Source: Sapria himalayana
Taxonomy: Eukaryota; Streptophyta; Magnoliopsida; Malpighiales; Rafflesiaceae
DNA length: 64,000 nucleotides
NCBI GenBank assembly: GCA_029783825.1
Contig: JAREIK010002043.1
Location: 173,933 to 237,932 of the forward strand
Direction: 5' to 3'
In this document: positions 41,372-52,925 of the stretch, piece after piece
Numbering within the stretch: the first letter of the stretch is position 1
Layout of the letters: each line of letters starts with the position of its first letter
The notes under the pieces: generated by a model
Database searches by the model: none
The model's input: only the letters and a program-made list of their open reading frames with translations
Told to the model about the DNA's origin: nothing
Made by a program: the position numbers and the translations under genes

Positions 41372-42138
41372 CAGATAGTTTGACATTGACACTTGTTATA
41401 AAATGAGATGTAGAAATTAAAATAAATAATTAAATTTAACTTGAACAAAAATTGAAATAACATAAATCAAATTTCAATAACTTTTATATACATATTAACA
41501 CATAAAACCCCTTATATAGGAGGCAAGTTCATTTGAGCGGCCCACATGAGTTGGGTGCTCCCATCAAGAAGGAAAATAAAAGTAATAAACCCCAAATTTC
41601 AAATAAGTAACTCCAATAACAAATTTCAATATACTTTTTATACAGGTGTTTGTAAGTTCAAAATATCAAAAGTTAAAATAAACAAATTAATTTTAACTAC
41701 AATCAAAGAATATTTACTTGTAACATAATAAACTAAAAATAATTAAAACTATAATTGTGTTGGCAATAATAAGAGTATCCAATGATGTTCTCAAATAATT
41801 TTTGGGTGTTCAAGAGAAGATCCTAAAGAGCTAGAAGTCCATTATAGTTAAATTATAGGCAATGATGTCGGCTCGTGAAGGAAGGTTGTCTCACATAAGG
41901 GGTTTACATGGAGAAATATCTGAAGAGAATCAATTTATATTATAGTAATTAATAATGAAAGCATATGACAACATGAAAATTTTCCAAATTTTGAGTTAAA
42001 TTATTTATGGGCCTTATTATAGACATATGATACAACAGGCATGGGTGACCCTTGAAATTTGAAACTCTAGGATGAGAAGACAATCCTAGGTTAGAAAAAC
42101 ATCTATAAGATTCATCAAAGTAGAACTTGAACTTGCCA
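41372..42138. other. Non-satellite island, possibly a solo LTR
   Basis: About 765 bases of mixed-complexity sequence in the satellite. It contains CCCCTTATATAGGAGGC (41509), which looks like a TATA box with a start region, and AATTTCAATA direct repeats (41471 and 41625), and has no long open frame. This fits a solo LTR, but I could not find convincing TG...CA ends or a target duplication. Confidence 0.4.
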
Positions 42139-42776
42139 GTATATATAGATAGGCAGATTGATATACAGATAGATTGATTGATAGTTAGATAGATTCATAG
42201 ATAGATTAGACAGATTGAAAGACACATAGATAGATAAACAAAAATATCAACAAAAAATTAGGGTAGATAGATAGATAGATACCCAGATAGATAGACATAT
42301 AAATAGACCAATAAATAAATAGATACATAGATAGGTAAATAGATAGAAAGATAGAAATATATATAGAACAATAGATAGACAAATAGATTGATATATAGAT
42401 AAAATGATAGATAGATTGATAGACATATAGATATACACAAAGATAGATAGATAGAAAGATATATATATATATATATATATATACTAATAATTAGATATTA
42501 GATAAACTAATAAATAAATAGGTAAATAGACTGAAGATAAATAGATAGACATAGAGATAGATAGATAGATAGACATAGAGATAGACCTACAGATAGACAA
42601 ACATATAGACATAGATCGATTAGTAAATAGATATATAGATATATACATAGATAGACAGACATATAGACTAATAAATAAATAAATAAATAGATAGATAGAC
42701 AGACACAAAATTAGACAGATAGACAGACACAAAATTAGACAGATAGACAAATAGATATATAGATAAAATTATAGAT

Positions 42777-42779
<3 letters not shown>

Positions 42780-42828
<49 letters not shown>
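42780..42828. repeat. (AT)n microsatellite
   Basis: Pure AT run of about 24 units in the satellite. Confidence 0.95.
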
Positions 42829-42832
<4 letters not shown>

Positions 42833-43210
42833 ATACATATAGACATACAAATATACATATATATAGACAGATACATTAATAGACAGATAAACAATTAGAC
42901 AGACATATAGATAGATAGATAGCCAAATAGATAAATAAATAGATAGCTAGATAGATAGATAGCTAGATAGATAGATAGACACATAGATAGACAAATAGAT
43001 AAATTGATAGATAGATATATAGATAGAAAGATAAATAGAAAGATAGATTAACAGATATTAGATTGATAGTCAGAAAAAAAGATATATAGATAGATATAGA
43101 GATAGATTGATAGACAGACAGATAGTCAAATAGATAGAAAGACAAATAGATTGACAAATAGATAAATAGATAGACAGATAGATCGATCGATTGATGGATT
43201 GATTGTCACA

Positions 43211-43510
43211 CACTAAATTAAAAAGCTCAAATAGCTCAGTAAATTTTCCAAGCTATATGGGATTTTTCTGTCTTTAAAATAAAATAGCGATGGACTAACA
43301 ATAGAAATTATCTCAAACTAAAGTCATCGTCACAAAATATTAATGAGAAAAAAAAAATTCTCTAGCAAAATTTTTAACGATTAAAATTTTCTAGCTAATT
43401 ATATTTCTTTCTTGCTAATTTTAATCATAATTAAGAATATTAATTAATAATTTTCAACTGAATTAATACAGAAAATCATCTAACTAAATTAGTGAGGGAA
43501 AAGTCAATAT
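43211..43510. repeat. Subterminal repeats at the left end of B2
   Basis: Degraded family B words: TAGCGATGGACTAAC, TCTCTAGCAAAAT, TTTCTAGCTAATTATAT and CTAACTAAATTAGTGAGGGA. There are fewer and more diverged copies than in B3, so this end is probably older. Confidence 0.75.
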
Positions 43511-43739
43511 CTATTTTCATTCCTATGCTTTTTTCACAATTTTGTTTTTTACAAAAAATTTGATTACGTATTTTTAAATTTTTATATAAAAGTTAATAAA
43601 ATATATACTATAAATCATTTTTTATAATTAAAAAATCCAAAAAATAAATCAAAAATAATTATGATACAAAAGTTACATGGTTACAACAAAAACATAACAT
43701 CGATGTATAATCATTTAAAACTAAATCATCAACTTCATC

Positions 43740-43900
43740 ATTAGTTTGTGCATTTGTGCAAGGCTCTCCTTCGTGGGTACTCTACTAGAATTCAATGTGT
43801 TATTAATCTCATCAAGGCTACTAACTGTGACTCCATATAAGTTATCTGATATTGCATTGCATTCTTCATTTCTTTCAACTCATCATTCACTTCATTCCTT
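43740..43900 (-). pseudogene. TNPA-like C-terminal remnant in B2
   Basis: One minus-strand frame reads MKNAMQYQITYMESQLVAL, which matches IKNVMQQQMSYMESKLATL of the B3 protein at 55500-55760. It continues with a frameshift and ends in YPRRR, like the NPHRRG end in B3. Only about 45 codons remain. Confidence 0.75.
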
Positions 43901-44637
43901 TTCTACTTATAGATCTATTCAAACTTAAACGATAAAAAGGATAACAACCTTTTAATTAAGCAAAAATTATAGACATGATCATCTCTTATATAGCATTTAC
44001 CAATATGCATAAGGTATACTAATTGAGAGAATTATGGAATTTTCAGTACATATATAGCATTTACTCATCATTCTGCAAAATTTCATCCATAAAACAAATA
44101 TTGAATAGCCAATAGAACATTTTACAACATGGAAGAAATAAAATAATTACCCAGTTGTTGTTGGAATCATCATATAGAAAGAATCTAGTAATAGATTGTT
44201 GTCCACTACTGTAGCCATATAGAACATCTTGAGAATGAAGCCTATATTTAATTTTTTTAATGCATCAGCTTCAAAATTGACCCATACATAATCTGGATGA
44301 ATAATCATCATTAATAAGATGAAAATCTTTTAGTTTATTGAACTTCCATGATACTATAATCGAACATCATATTTAAAACTCATGATGCATTTTGGTTTTG
44401 AACAATAAGGATCAGAAAACACATAAAAAAATCCAATGTACATAAAATATAGAGCTCATGAAATATTTTGGCTTCCAATCCGACAATGTTTCCCATTACT
44501 GATTCCATCAACTATGTATAACTTTGAATTCACCTGCAACATGGGTGGATTCTTTGTTTCTATCCTCAATTCCTTCCAAATAAGTGATTGATGCTGATGC
44601 GAAGGATGTCCGATCGATGTCTAAGTTGAGATATAGA
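43901..44637. other. Unassigned interior of B2
   Basis: No recognisable gene. Minus-strand open frames at 44508-44757 partly overlap the start of the topoisomerase II fragment on the other strand and are probably shadows. Confidence 0.4.
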
Positions 44638-45590
44638 GAAATTGAAAACATCAAATAGATTCTTGGGTTGCAATAGCATAAGCAATATGATTGTGCCAAA
44701 GCATTGAGATAAGGTCATCTCATGATAATGGCAGATCAGTATCATGATGGCTCGCACATTAAAGGTTTTACGAGCGACCTAATTCATTGTTTATGGTCAT
44801 CTTTACTTAGTTTAATGATTGTTATTTGAGTTTATCACCCTAATCATGAAGGCAATGCATATAAGTGGAAAAGTTGTACCTTTCTAAACCATGCCTGAGT
44901 ACAAGACATGGATAGAAATCTTGGGAGGTAATACAAAGGGTTGGATGATAAAGTACTACAAGCTAGGAACAAGCATAGATAGTAGGGGGGAGTATTTCAA
45001 GCAGCTACAGAGACACAAGAAGGCTTTTGTATGGATAAATGAACATGATAAGGATGTGATAGAGCTTGCCTTCAGCAAGAGAAACATGGTTTCAACACTT
45101 TGAGCCGGGAAATACCTTGATCATAAGGGGTAGTTTATAAGATACAGAGACTTCATCAACAAGGAGCTGTTTCTATTTTTCATGCCTGATCTTTAAAGAT
45201 CCATCCCCTCCATGGTCGATGGCCTAAAGTCAGTCCTAAGAAAGATCCTTTTTGTCTGTTTCAAGAAGAATATAATCAAATAAGAAAAACTAGTCTAGCT
45301 GGGAGGTATGGTGATGAAGATCGCTATTGATCACAATGGTGAACAGAGCCTGTACAGTACCATCATGGGTATGGCACAAAATTTTGTTGGCAGCAACAAC
45401 ATTAATGTTCTTTCTTCAAAAGGATTGTGTGGCAGCAAGAGCATGGGAGGTAAAGATCATGCAAGCCCAAGATATATATCAACCCACTTATATCCCATCA
45501 CAATATTCTTGTTCCCAAAAGATCATGACAATATCTTTGATTACTTGAATGAAGATGGGACCTTGGTTGAACCTACAAGGCACGAATAAT
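44638..45590 (+). pseudogene. TOP2: Captured DNA topoisomerase II fragment
   Basis: The + strand translation follows eukaryotic topoisomerase II from the second half of the TOPRIM domain into the winged-helix domain: EIENIK, ILGLQ, GHLMIMADQYHDGSHIKG, MPEYKTWIEILGGN, GWMIKYYK, KDVIELAFSK, FINKEL, RSIPSMVDGL, HNGEQSLYSTIMGMAQ, NFVGSNNIN, GGKDHASPRYIST and FLFPKDHD...DYLNEDG, ending in VEPT. About 317 codons are covered without an evident intron. The active-site tyrosine in SPRYI is still there, but the middle acid of the metal-binding DxDxD motif is changed (DQYHD), and several stops and frameshifts break the frame. The fragment cannot make an enzyme. It lies head-to-head or tail-to-tail with host pieces from other genes inside B2, so it is captured sequence, not a resident gene. 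Confidence 0.92.
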
Positions 45591-46032
45591 GCAGATGGAA
45601 TAAAAAAATTTTAAAACCAAGCCAAAAGTGCCACTGGTTCTTGGGCTTAGAAAGCACACAAGAGAAAGAATAGTACATGGTGAAAAAAGGAGATGCAACA
45701 GGTGGATAATAGAAGAGGCAAAAGTGGAATGAAATTTCGATCAAAGCAACAAAGGTAGCTCTGGTCAGAATGAGATTTCAAAGAACAAAGGCATATGAAT
45801 CAAAATATAACTTATTAACTTCAATGAGACCATGGCATGTAGATAGTTTATCATTAGGCAACTCAGAAATAGGAATTGATTTATTCTTTAAAGCCTTCAT
45901 TACAACATATGGACCAACAAGAATTCATACTGTCTACACAATGTTGTGCAGAGAATAGCATCAATTTCTACACAAATAACACACCAAAATAAAAAAATAT
46001 ATAATTAAAAAGCACATAGCTTCATTGCACTA
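45591..46032 (+). other. Unassigned, possibly captured, exon-like stretch
   Basis: After the topoisomerase II fragment a loosely open frame continues (words KPSQKCHWFLGLES, KGDATGG, KATKVALVRM and, in a 62-codon frame at 45770-45958, RPWHVDSLSLGNSEIG). GC content is like the neighbouring captured fragments. I do not recognise the protein. It might be more captured gene sequence. Confidence 0.35.
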
Positions 46033-46810
46033 ATGAACTATGCAATTCCTCCAAAAGTATATGGGGAGGTCATTGATGTTCCATTCATCAGCATGCACTT
46101 TTTGAGAGTCCATGTGGGCACTGGAGTCACGGCACAACCAGGAGGACTTGCTCTGATCCCAACACCACCATCAGCTATTGGCCCTCTACTCAACTGGCAT
46201 CCTGCTTCAATTGTTAATAGCTATAGCTCATACTTCATTAACACGATCAACAAAACAACCATAATCTAGAAGTAAAGTGGGCTCGCCAAATCTCATATTG
46301 ATGAGATCACATTTATGCTACATAAAAGCAAGCATTTTAACCATGTGAATACCATTATCTAGAGTAAATACGAATGACTAATAAAAGTTATCCAACCTCC
46401 ACTACAGCTATTAGGGCCCGTGTCAAGCTGGTCCCTATTTTCATTGACCTCAAGCATGAGTCTCCAATCTTGCATGATACTATTTGTGCCCCAGGTACAA
46501 CTCCATTGAGCAATGACTCCTTATATTGAAGAGAAAGATGAAAATTTAAAATCACCATGAAGGAATAAACTAACAACATCAAACAAGTGTGATATATGTG
46601 GGTGAAATGTAGTAGCAATAGTAGCAACATGTGTACCATGAGCAGAGGAATCAGTTATGAATCTCAGAGTATTTCCCTCATCATAAATACTAAGAGCAAA
46701 TGTACAAACATCTAGCTTGCTAAATATTCCAAATTTCCTTTCCTCCGTAAAAGTGTAATTCACATCGCATCACAATTCAGCCCAATGATGTCCATCTATA
46801 GGAAAACTAC
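46033..46810 (-). pseudogene. TPP2: Captured tripeptidyl peptidase II fragment with introns
   Basis: Minus-strand exons follow the subtilisin-type catalytic domain of TPP II, a large cytosolic serine exopeptidase. Exon 1 (46810 to 46599): EERKFGIFSKLD, IYDEGNTL, TDSSAHGTHVATIAT, which contains the catalytic histidine of HGTH. Exon 2 (46519 to 46397): SLLNGVVPGAQIVSCKIGD, GTSLTRALIAVVE. Then a 79-bp GT-AG intron. Exon 3 (46317 to ~46033): HKCDLINM, GEPTLLLDYG, then after a deletion of roughly 55 codons GPIADGGVG, TPVPTWTL and NGTSMTSP, the catalytic serine motif (usually NGTSMASP). Stops and frameshifts are present. Retained introns point to capture from genomic DNA. A 78-codon open frame on the + strand at 46033-46269 is only its antisense. 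Confidence 0.92.
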
Positions 46811-47081
46811 GCACAAATAATCAAGAAACAAAGAACATACGTAGCTAATTGCTATATATGTTTAACGGATCTCAATAAAAAGCCTTAAAAAAGCAATGAA
46901 TTTTAAGATATATGATTCAAAACTTCAAAAAAAGCAAAACTAGAAAAAATGCTAGTTTGTGAATATTGTCTTTCATACTTTTAGGGTTTATATTTTTAAA
47001 ATTTTCTCATTACACATTTATGATTATGAGTTTTTTATGAGTTTACTTTTTAACATGAAATCAAAGGAAGTGGATTGAGTG
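46811..47081. other. Unassigned interior of B2
   Basis: AT-rich sequence with no recognisable feature. It could hold more TPP II intron or exon sequence upstream of the captured catalytic part, but no motif is visible. Confidence 0.35.
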
Positions 47082-47480
47082 TGCAATAATAGTGTGACAC
47101 ATCAGGTGGATGTATGGTATGCAATATTAGGGTGACACATCATGTGGTAGTCTGGCATGCAATAATAGGGTGACACCTCATGTGGTAGTATGGCATGTAA
47201 TAATAGGGTGACACATCATATGTTAGTTTAGTGTGAAATGATAGGGTGACACATCATGTGGCAGTCTAGCATGCACCACATGGAAGTAAACCATATGTCG
47301 GTGGTAGTCTGGAATGTACCACATGCATGTGTGCAGCAATCTCAATGTGTATGTAGTGTGACACAAATCAGGTGGCAATTTGGCATGTGCCATGTGATAG
47401 GGTGCACAGTGGATGCCTGTGTGGAATGGTAGTGGGCACTTATATGCATGTAGTGTGTTATGTTTGTGTGCAAAATAAAT
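47082..47480. repeat. 38-bp minisatellite
   Basis: About five units of 38 bases (47082-47275), each with AATAGGGTGACACATCATGT followed by GGTAGTCTGGCAT. Decayed fragments of the same words (GTGACACAAATCAGGTGGC, GGCATGTGCCA) continue to about 47480. It is GC-richer than its surroundings and shows no coding. Confidence 0.85.
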
Positions 47481-49340
47481 ATATAATTTATTAACTACTT
47501 CTAAACTTGTTAAATCACATTATAATCACTCATCTCAAATATATATAAATATATCAATAAGTATAGAAGATTATGGAAAATATTAAATAGTTGAAAAAAT
47601 GGATATAACCAGCAAAATCATGGAGTTTCTTGACAATAGTTTTGGAAGATAACTTTGATTGTTTGATATTCTATAAAACAAGACTTCATAATTAGAAAAA
47701 TGAGATTGTGTTTAATAAGAACTTTTTGAAAGTTGTAAAACATTTATTTTTGGGGTACAAGAGCATGAAGATCAAAGTTCGCTTCATAAGACCATCTATT
47801 AATCAGATGGTCAAAATCAAAGAACTCAATGGCATCAGTAACATCAAAGAACTCATCAGAGGCATCATTAAGAGAAACTAAGTTGGTGAATCCAAGAGTT
47901 GAATTTTATGCCTCACCATCATCACCACTTCCTGGTTCTTCAACTTTCATAGTATTAATTTCAGTTTCAGGCAAGAAGACATGTCTTTGCATATTTCCAG
48001 ATGCAAATTTAGAATGATTGTTCCCTAACTTTGCCCGAAACAACTTTCACAATGTTGAAGATTGTAGTATTTAGTCAAAAAAGTAATGTGTGAGTGCATA
48101 GAAATGAGCCATTTTTGCTACTTGCAACCCTTTCAAGCATACAAATAGTTACGGAGCATGATGATGATGGAAGGAGATATAGCTCCCAAAATCGTTAAAT
48201 TAAAATTTCAATGAGTCCCATGTCATTTAAGTTTGATACATTCTAATACATTAATAGAATCTATCACAACAGGAAAAGCATGATTTGAAAAGTGGTAGCT
48301 TGTACAAGCTCTTATAATGCTTCTTCATGCCTAGTTACTCTTTAGGTTGTGTTTGATTGGATAGAATTGGAGGGGGATATGATTTGATGATATTATAACA
48401 AAGTAGGAATAATAATCTCATTTTGGATTTACAAATATTATGAATTACCATGCAATATACTTAGATATAGTGATTTAAAACACTTATTTTACACATTTAT
48501 CAGACAATCTCTATAAATGAGAGATTTCCTAATAGTTTATAGTAATTTATAAGTAACTACCAATGATAATTGATATATTTTCAAATCTAATTTTGAAATT
48601 CTTGTGGGATTCAAATAATGGATGGATATGTTCTTCCATTTGGTCTTCAATTTTATGACTTATTCAAATGTTAAAATAAATATATTTTACTATCTAATAA
48701 GATATCACATCTTTATGTGATACCAAAAATCTGTCCAAATTCTAAGATAGTAATTCTCGAATTCAAAATTTATTATGATTGATCTCTTCAATCTTTTGAG
48801 GTAAGATTGTCAAAATAAGATACTTGTACAATTTGTTTTCTTATCTCGCCTTCATATTTTAAATGCTTCCACATATTATGATAAGATAAGATAGATATGG
48901 AGGTCACATTCATACCCAAGTACACAAGGCTCTCGCTTTAACAAGATATACAAAGAGAGATAAATATCTCAACAATTTTACCTGATAACTTTGAAGAGAC
49001 TGTGTTTGAGAGACTATGTAATACAAAAAATTCTCGAGTGATCAATCATCTTAATTTATTATTATTTCATAAACAAATTTAACTTCAAAGTTATTATGAA
49101 AACCATTATTAGTATTTATATAATTACACAAGACATTTGTAAAAGAGAATTATTAGTATGCAATCCTTCATCCTTCTAATCCTACAACCCAAATATTCGT
49201 AAATGTTAGTTTAAGTTAACACCCAATGTAGAGTCAATCATCTTTATATCATAGTTCATTAGCATTTTTTTTGTTAATTAAAGGTGAACGTAAAACTTTA
49301 GGTTGAGATTGCTCTAAACAAACAACATTTAGAGCTAAGT
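47481..49340. other. Unassigned interior of B2
   Basis: A 62-codon + strand frame at 47829-48017 (SEASLRETKLVNPRVEFYAS and onward) is serine-rich and of unknown origin. It may be another captured scrap. The remainder is AT-rich. Around 48350 a phrase GGTTGTGTTTGATTGG resembles the ends of small non-autonomous elements, but no matching second end was found. Confidence 0.35.
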
Positions 49341-49400
49341 TTACAAAAAGGGTAGCCTACATTACTTTTAAGGCATGCTCTAATGTAGCCCTTTTTGTGG
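49341..49400. repeat. Inverted repeat (hairpin)
   Basis: ACAAAAAGGG...CCTACATTA (49343-49364) pairs with TAATGTAGCCCTTTTTGTG (49381-49399) over about 18 bases with a 3-base bulge and a 16-base loop. No T-run or gene context gives it a function. Confidence 0.7.
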
Positions 49401-49949
49401 AGTACATTTCTTGTGAATCACCGAATGATATAGAATAACTGGCAAGATAACCAAAATAGAGATATCAAATTCACAAAATAAATTTTAAAAATTTTTATAA
49501 AAATCAAATTTCATTTATACATTACTATACCATAAGTTCCATCTTCTTCTCTTCGAAAATATCACTGCATCAATTGATCTCTTGGTTTCATACCCCTACA
49601 AGTGGAGGGTCTAGTTAATTAACTAATGCAAATCACACATTATACAAATTAAACTTGAGATTAAGAAAACCCATAAACATATACACACAGTATTTTATGG
49701 CTTGAGTTATAGCTAAAATAACAAATTAAATGAAAACTAAAAGCCCACTTAGCAAAGAAGTAATATTTAACCAAATTGATAATTAACATATTTAGTGAAT
49801 GGTTGGTAAATAACTTGAATTAATAAATAAAAAAATATTATTATTTTTCATCATTATAACTTATGAGTGTAAATATATTAAGTAAATAACTCTATAAATT
49901 TTATGGTGATTCTATAAAGCAAGATTCTGTTGGTAGAGATATAGCTTGC
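49401..49949. other. Unassigned interior of B2
   Basis: AT-rich sequence in which no feature is recognised. Confidence 0.4.
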
Positions 49950-51120
49950 TTTTTTTAACTCCAGGGAAGCCATTCATTGTAAAACTGCTTGTGAATAAAA
50001 TCAATATGCCCATCAAGCTCCTCCACCACGCTGCCTAGGTAGAAATAGAAGTCCCATCTACTGGAAGAATATAGATCAATTTTCTATCAAGAAGTTAAGA
50101 AAATTTTAGGAAGACGAGAAATTATATAGTATAACCTTACTCATATCTCAAAGAAAACAAAGACATGAGAGTTTATAAAATGACTTCACAAGTCCCATCA
50201 ACAACACCAATAAATATTATAGCAAGATGATCATCCTAACACTAAAAACAAATTTTCTCACTTTGAAAGATGAAGCAAACAAGCTACAAACCATAGTTCT
50301 CGGAACTTAAAGTGATTCCACCATGACTGCATCAATCCTTTGCTTCCTTGTAAAGTTGCAACCCTGTGATGTTTGGTACTAATACAAAGCAAATTAAACT
50401 CACAACCACATTTAAAACATGATAAGGAGTTGGAAAAAGGATAGATATTACCTTTCCGACAACCAAATTTTTTCTAAGGAGAGGATGCAATCACATTAGA
50501 TGTCATTGCATCTGCATGAAATCTCATGAAACATTCTATATCTTTTATTGCTAATCCTCTTTGAAATGCGTAATCTAGGAGGATAAAGCACAGGGCAATG
50601 ACGAAGAAGAAACTCTACGCGTCAAAGAAGAGTACAAATATAGAGAAATATTGTTAGTAAGATACCTTAAGGGGAGCCATTTCCGGTAAGAAATGGGCGC
50701 AAAATCCTTTGCTAGATTTGGGCACTCCTTTAATACAACACTCAGCAGAGAATGAATCTATCTAGATGCATCTTCTGAACTATTAGCTCCCAACTACATA
50801 GAATGATGTACTTTTAGTTATAAGGATGAAGAAGACTTGTATAGCATAAAAATGATACATACCTTAAGCTGATCATTGTGATTTAAAGTACTGTATAGCG
50901 TGAAACTGAAGAATACATATAAATAGAAGATGAGAATGAGAATTAGGAAATAGGAAAAAACACTCAAAGAGTTTGGAGAGAGATAAATCAGTACTCACAT
51001 GCGCTTACTTCTCTATTAACTATTACTTTGCCATTATCAATGACATGGCTGCATGAGTCTATTATTATGCTTCTAACTCGTTCATGATATGAAGCTTTGA
51101 TTAGCCATGTAGACGAACAA
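49950..51120 (-). pseudogene. Unidentified exon-like pieces, probably a third captured gene
   Basis: Several short, GC-richer minus-strand blocks have coding character and end at splice-like sites: SYHERVRSIIIDSC and HVIDNGKVIVNREV (51110-51000), FTLYSTLNHNDQLK followed by GTATG (50930-50870), HSLLSVVLKECPNLAKDFAP and ISYRKWLPL followed by GTATC (50790-50665), LLDYAFQRGLAIKDIECFMR (50620-50530) and WDFYFYLGSVVEELDGHIDF then IHKQFYNEWLP (50095-49970). Blocks are separated by AT-rich stretches of 70-200 bases, as with plant introns. I cannot name the family. Stops interrupt at least two blocks. Confidence 0.55.
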
Positions 51121-51344
51121 AAAAATGCAACCAAAACCATGAAGCCATGAATCCGAGAAGAAGACAACTAATTTCTAGTAATATTCATAATGTCTGCCAA
51201 ACTATAATGAAGATTTAAGCATTTAACAAGCATAATTACTACATTTTTTGAAACTGGTATTGTCTTGAAACACTTGAAATTATTCTCTTCGTAAAGATAA
51301 GAAAAATTGTTTAAGTGCTTGAATACCTTGCCCTAGCATTTTTA
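51121..51344. other. B2 sequence next to the B3 insertion
   Basis: Unassigned sequence of the outer element. The triplet before B3 is TTA and that after it is TAA, so there is no exact target duplication. Confidence 0.5.
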
Positions 51345-51800
51345 CACTACAAGAAAAATCACATATAGCTAGGGACAATTACCTAGCTAAATGAGTATTT
51401 TCCGTTGCTAAACAAGATATAGTGACGGATTAACAACGGATCAGTTCCCTATCTAAAGTGCTCCTTGATTAAGTTTAATAAGAGAAAGTGTCCCTAGCTA
51501 AAAAGATAATGACGGAAAAATATCTTGCTAAAAAAGACAAATTTCCTAGCTAAATTAGCAAGCTAAATGAGATTTTTTGTCGTTAAACTAAATAACGATG
51601 GAAGATTCCCAAGCTAAAATTTAGTTGCTAAATTTTAGTGATGACAATAGTCCCTAGCTAAATAAATTTAGCGAAGGAAAAATCCGTCGCTAAATTTAAG
51701 ATTTCCCTAGCTAAATTAGCTAGGGAAAATTCCCTAGCTAAATTAGCATGGAATTTTTCCCTTGCTAATTTAGCAATGGATTAGTTCCCTAGCTATTTTA
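51345..51800. repeat. Subterminal repeats at the left end of B3
   Basis: Dense copies of TTCCCTAGCTAAATTAGC and AGTGACGGA / CCGTCGCTAAAT words in both orientations from the terminus inward. Confidence 0.9.
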
Positions 51801-52449
51801 ATTTCAAAACTATTTTCAGAATTTAATTTATTTAAAAATGTTTTAATTAAATAATTTTATGTTTTTATATCAAATTGAATAAAAAATGAAACTATAAATA
51901 ATTTATAATAAACAAAAAATACTAGATCATTTAATAACTTATTCTAATTCAATATTTTACATAATTGAAACAAAAAAATAACAAAATTTTATTACATCTT
52001 ATTCATCAATGTATCTACCAACAGTGCATAAAGTATAATATATCCATTCATTGATGTTGCTTTCTCTGACTCTTCTCCTCCAATCATCATTTTTCTACTG
52101 CTACAAAGCTGTCCGAGTCACGACACATAATATCTAGTGAAAAATCTGATCACTTATATAAGCTTTGTATGAGGAACAATGCAGTATCATATCTGTAAGA
52201 AATTTAAACCACTCAATCAAATTAAAATAAAAAAAAGTTATGTTTTGATAAATATATAATAATTGAGTATATATGTAAATATAGACTAGCATTTCACTCG
52301 GACATATATTTCTGTGGTATATGTACATAAAAACTATAGTATTATGTATACATATAAATTGAGTACAAATATACTCAGTATATATGTACATAAAATACTA
52401 CAGTATTATATGTACGTATATACTAACATTATTCATACGTATATATCAC

Positions 52450-52925
52450 ATTTGGTGATGTTGCTGCTGCTCCCACTATCGCTGTCATTGCCAATACCAC
52501 TACTACTGTCACCATTGATGTCGATGCCGTCGATGCCGCCACCGCTACCACTACCACTGCTAGCCGCAACAGTGGCTGCCATTGCCCATGATGCCTGTGA
52601 TACTGCTGCATGCCAAAGTTGCCATAGCTATCATTGTTGCCATTATCATCGTTGCTACCACCATTGCCACTACTATCGCTACCACCTCTGCTTCTTGTGT
52701 TGCCGGTACTTCCGGTGTAGCCACTGATACCACTACTACCATCACTACTTCCGGTGCAACCCCTGCTATTGTTGTTGCCACTGCTGCCACTGCTTCTGAT
52801 GTCGCTGCTCCTACCACTGCCACTTCCACCACTGCCACCGCCACTGCTACAGTAGCTGCTACCCCCACTACTGCCGTCGCTGCCACTACTATCGCCGCTA
52901 CTGCTGCTATTGCTACTACTGCTAT
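52450..52925. repeat. GCT/ACC trinucleotide tract 1
   Basis: Imperfect triplet repeat (GCTGCTACCACTGCC-like) that is GC-rich compared with everything near it. Open frames rich in Ala, Thr and Val appear on both strands simply because of the triplet period. No evidence of a real protein. Confidence 0.88.

Larger units (their letters stand above)
33452..43210. repeat. Degenerate GATA satellite, block 3
   Basis: GATA-oriented satellite like the other blocks, starting with the ATA target duplication of B1. It contains two non-satellite islands (34255-34370 and 41372-42138), a 588-bp triplication, and small direct repeats near 37220-37330 (about 60-bp period) and 37425-37520 (about 56-bp period). 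No gene. Confidence 0.95.

Noticed and set aside
46033..46269. 78-codon open frame on the + strand (VYGEVIDVPFISMHFL and onward)
   Set aside because: It is the exact antisense of the third TPP2 exon, whose minus-strand reading has the NGTSM and GPIADG motifs.
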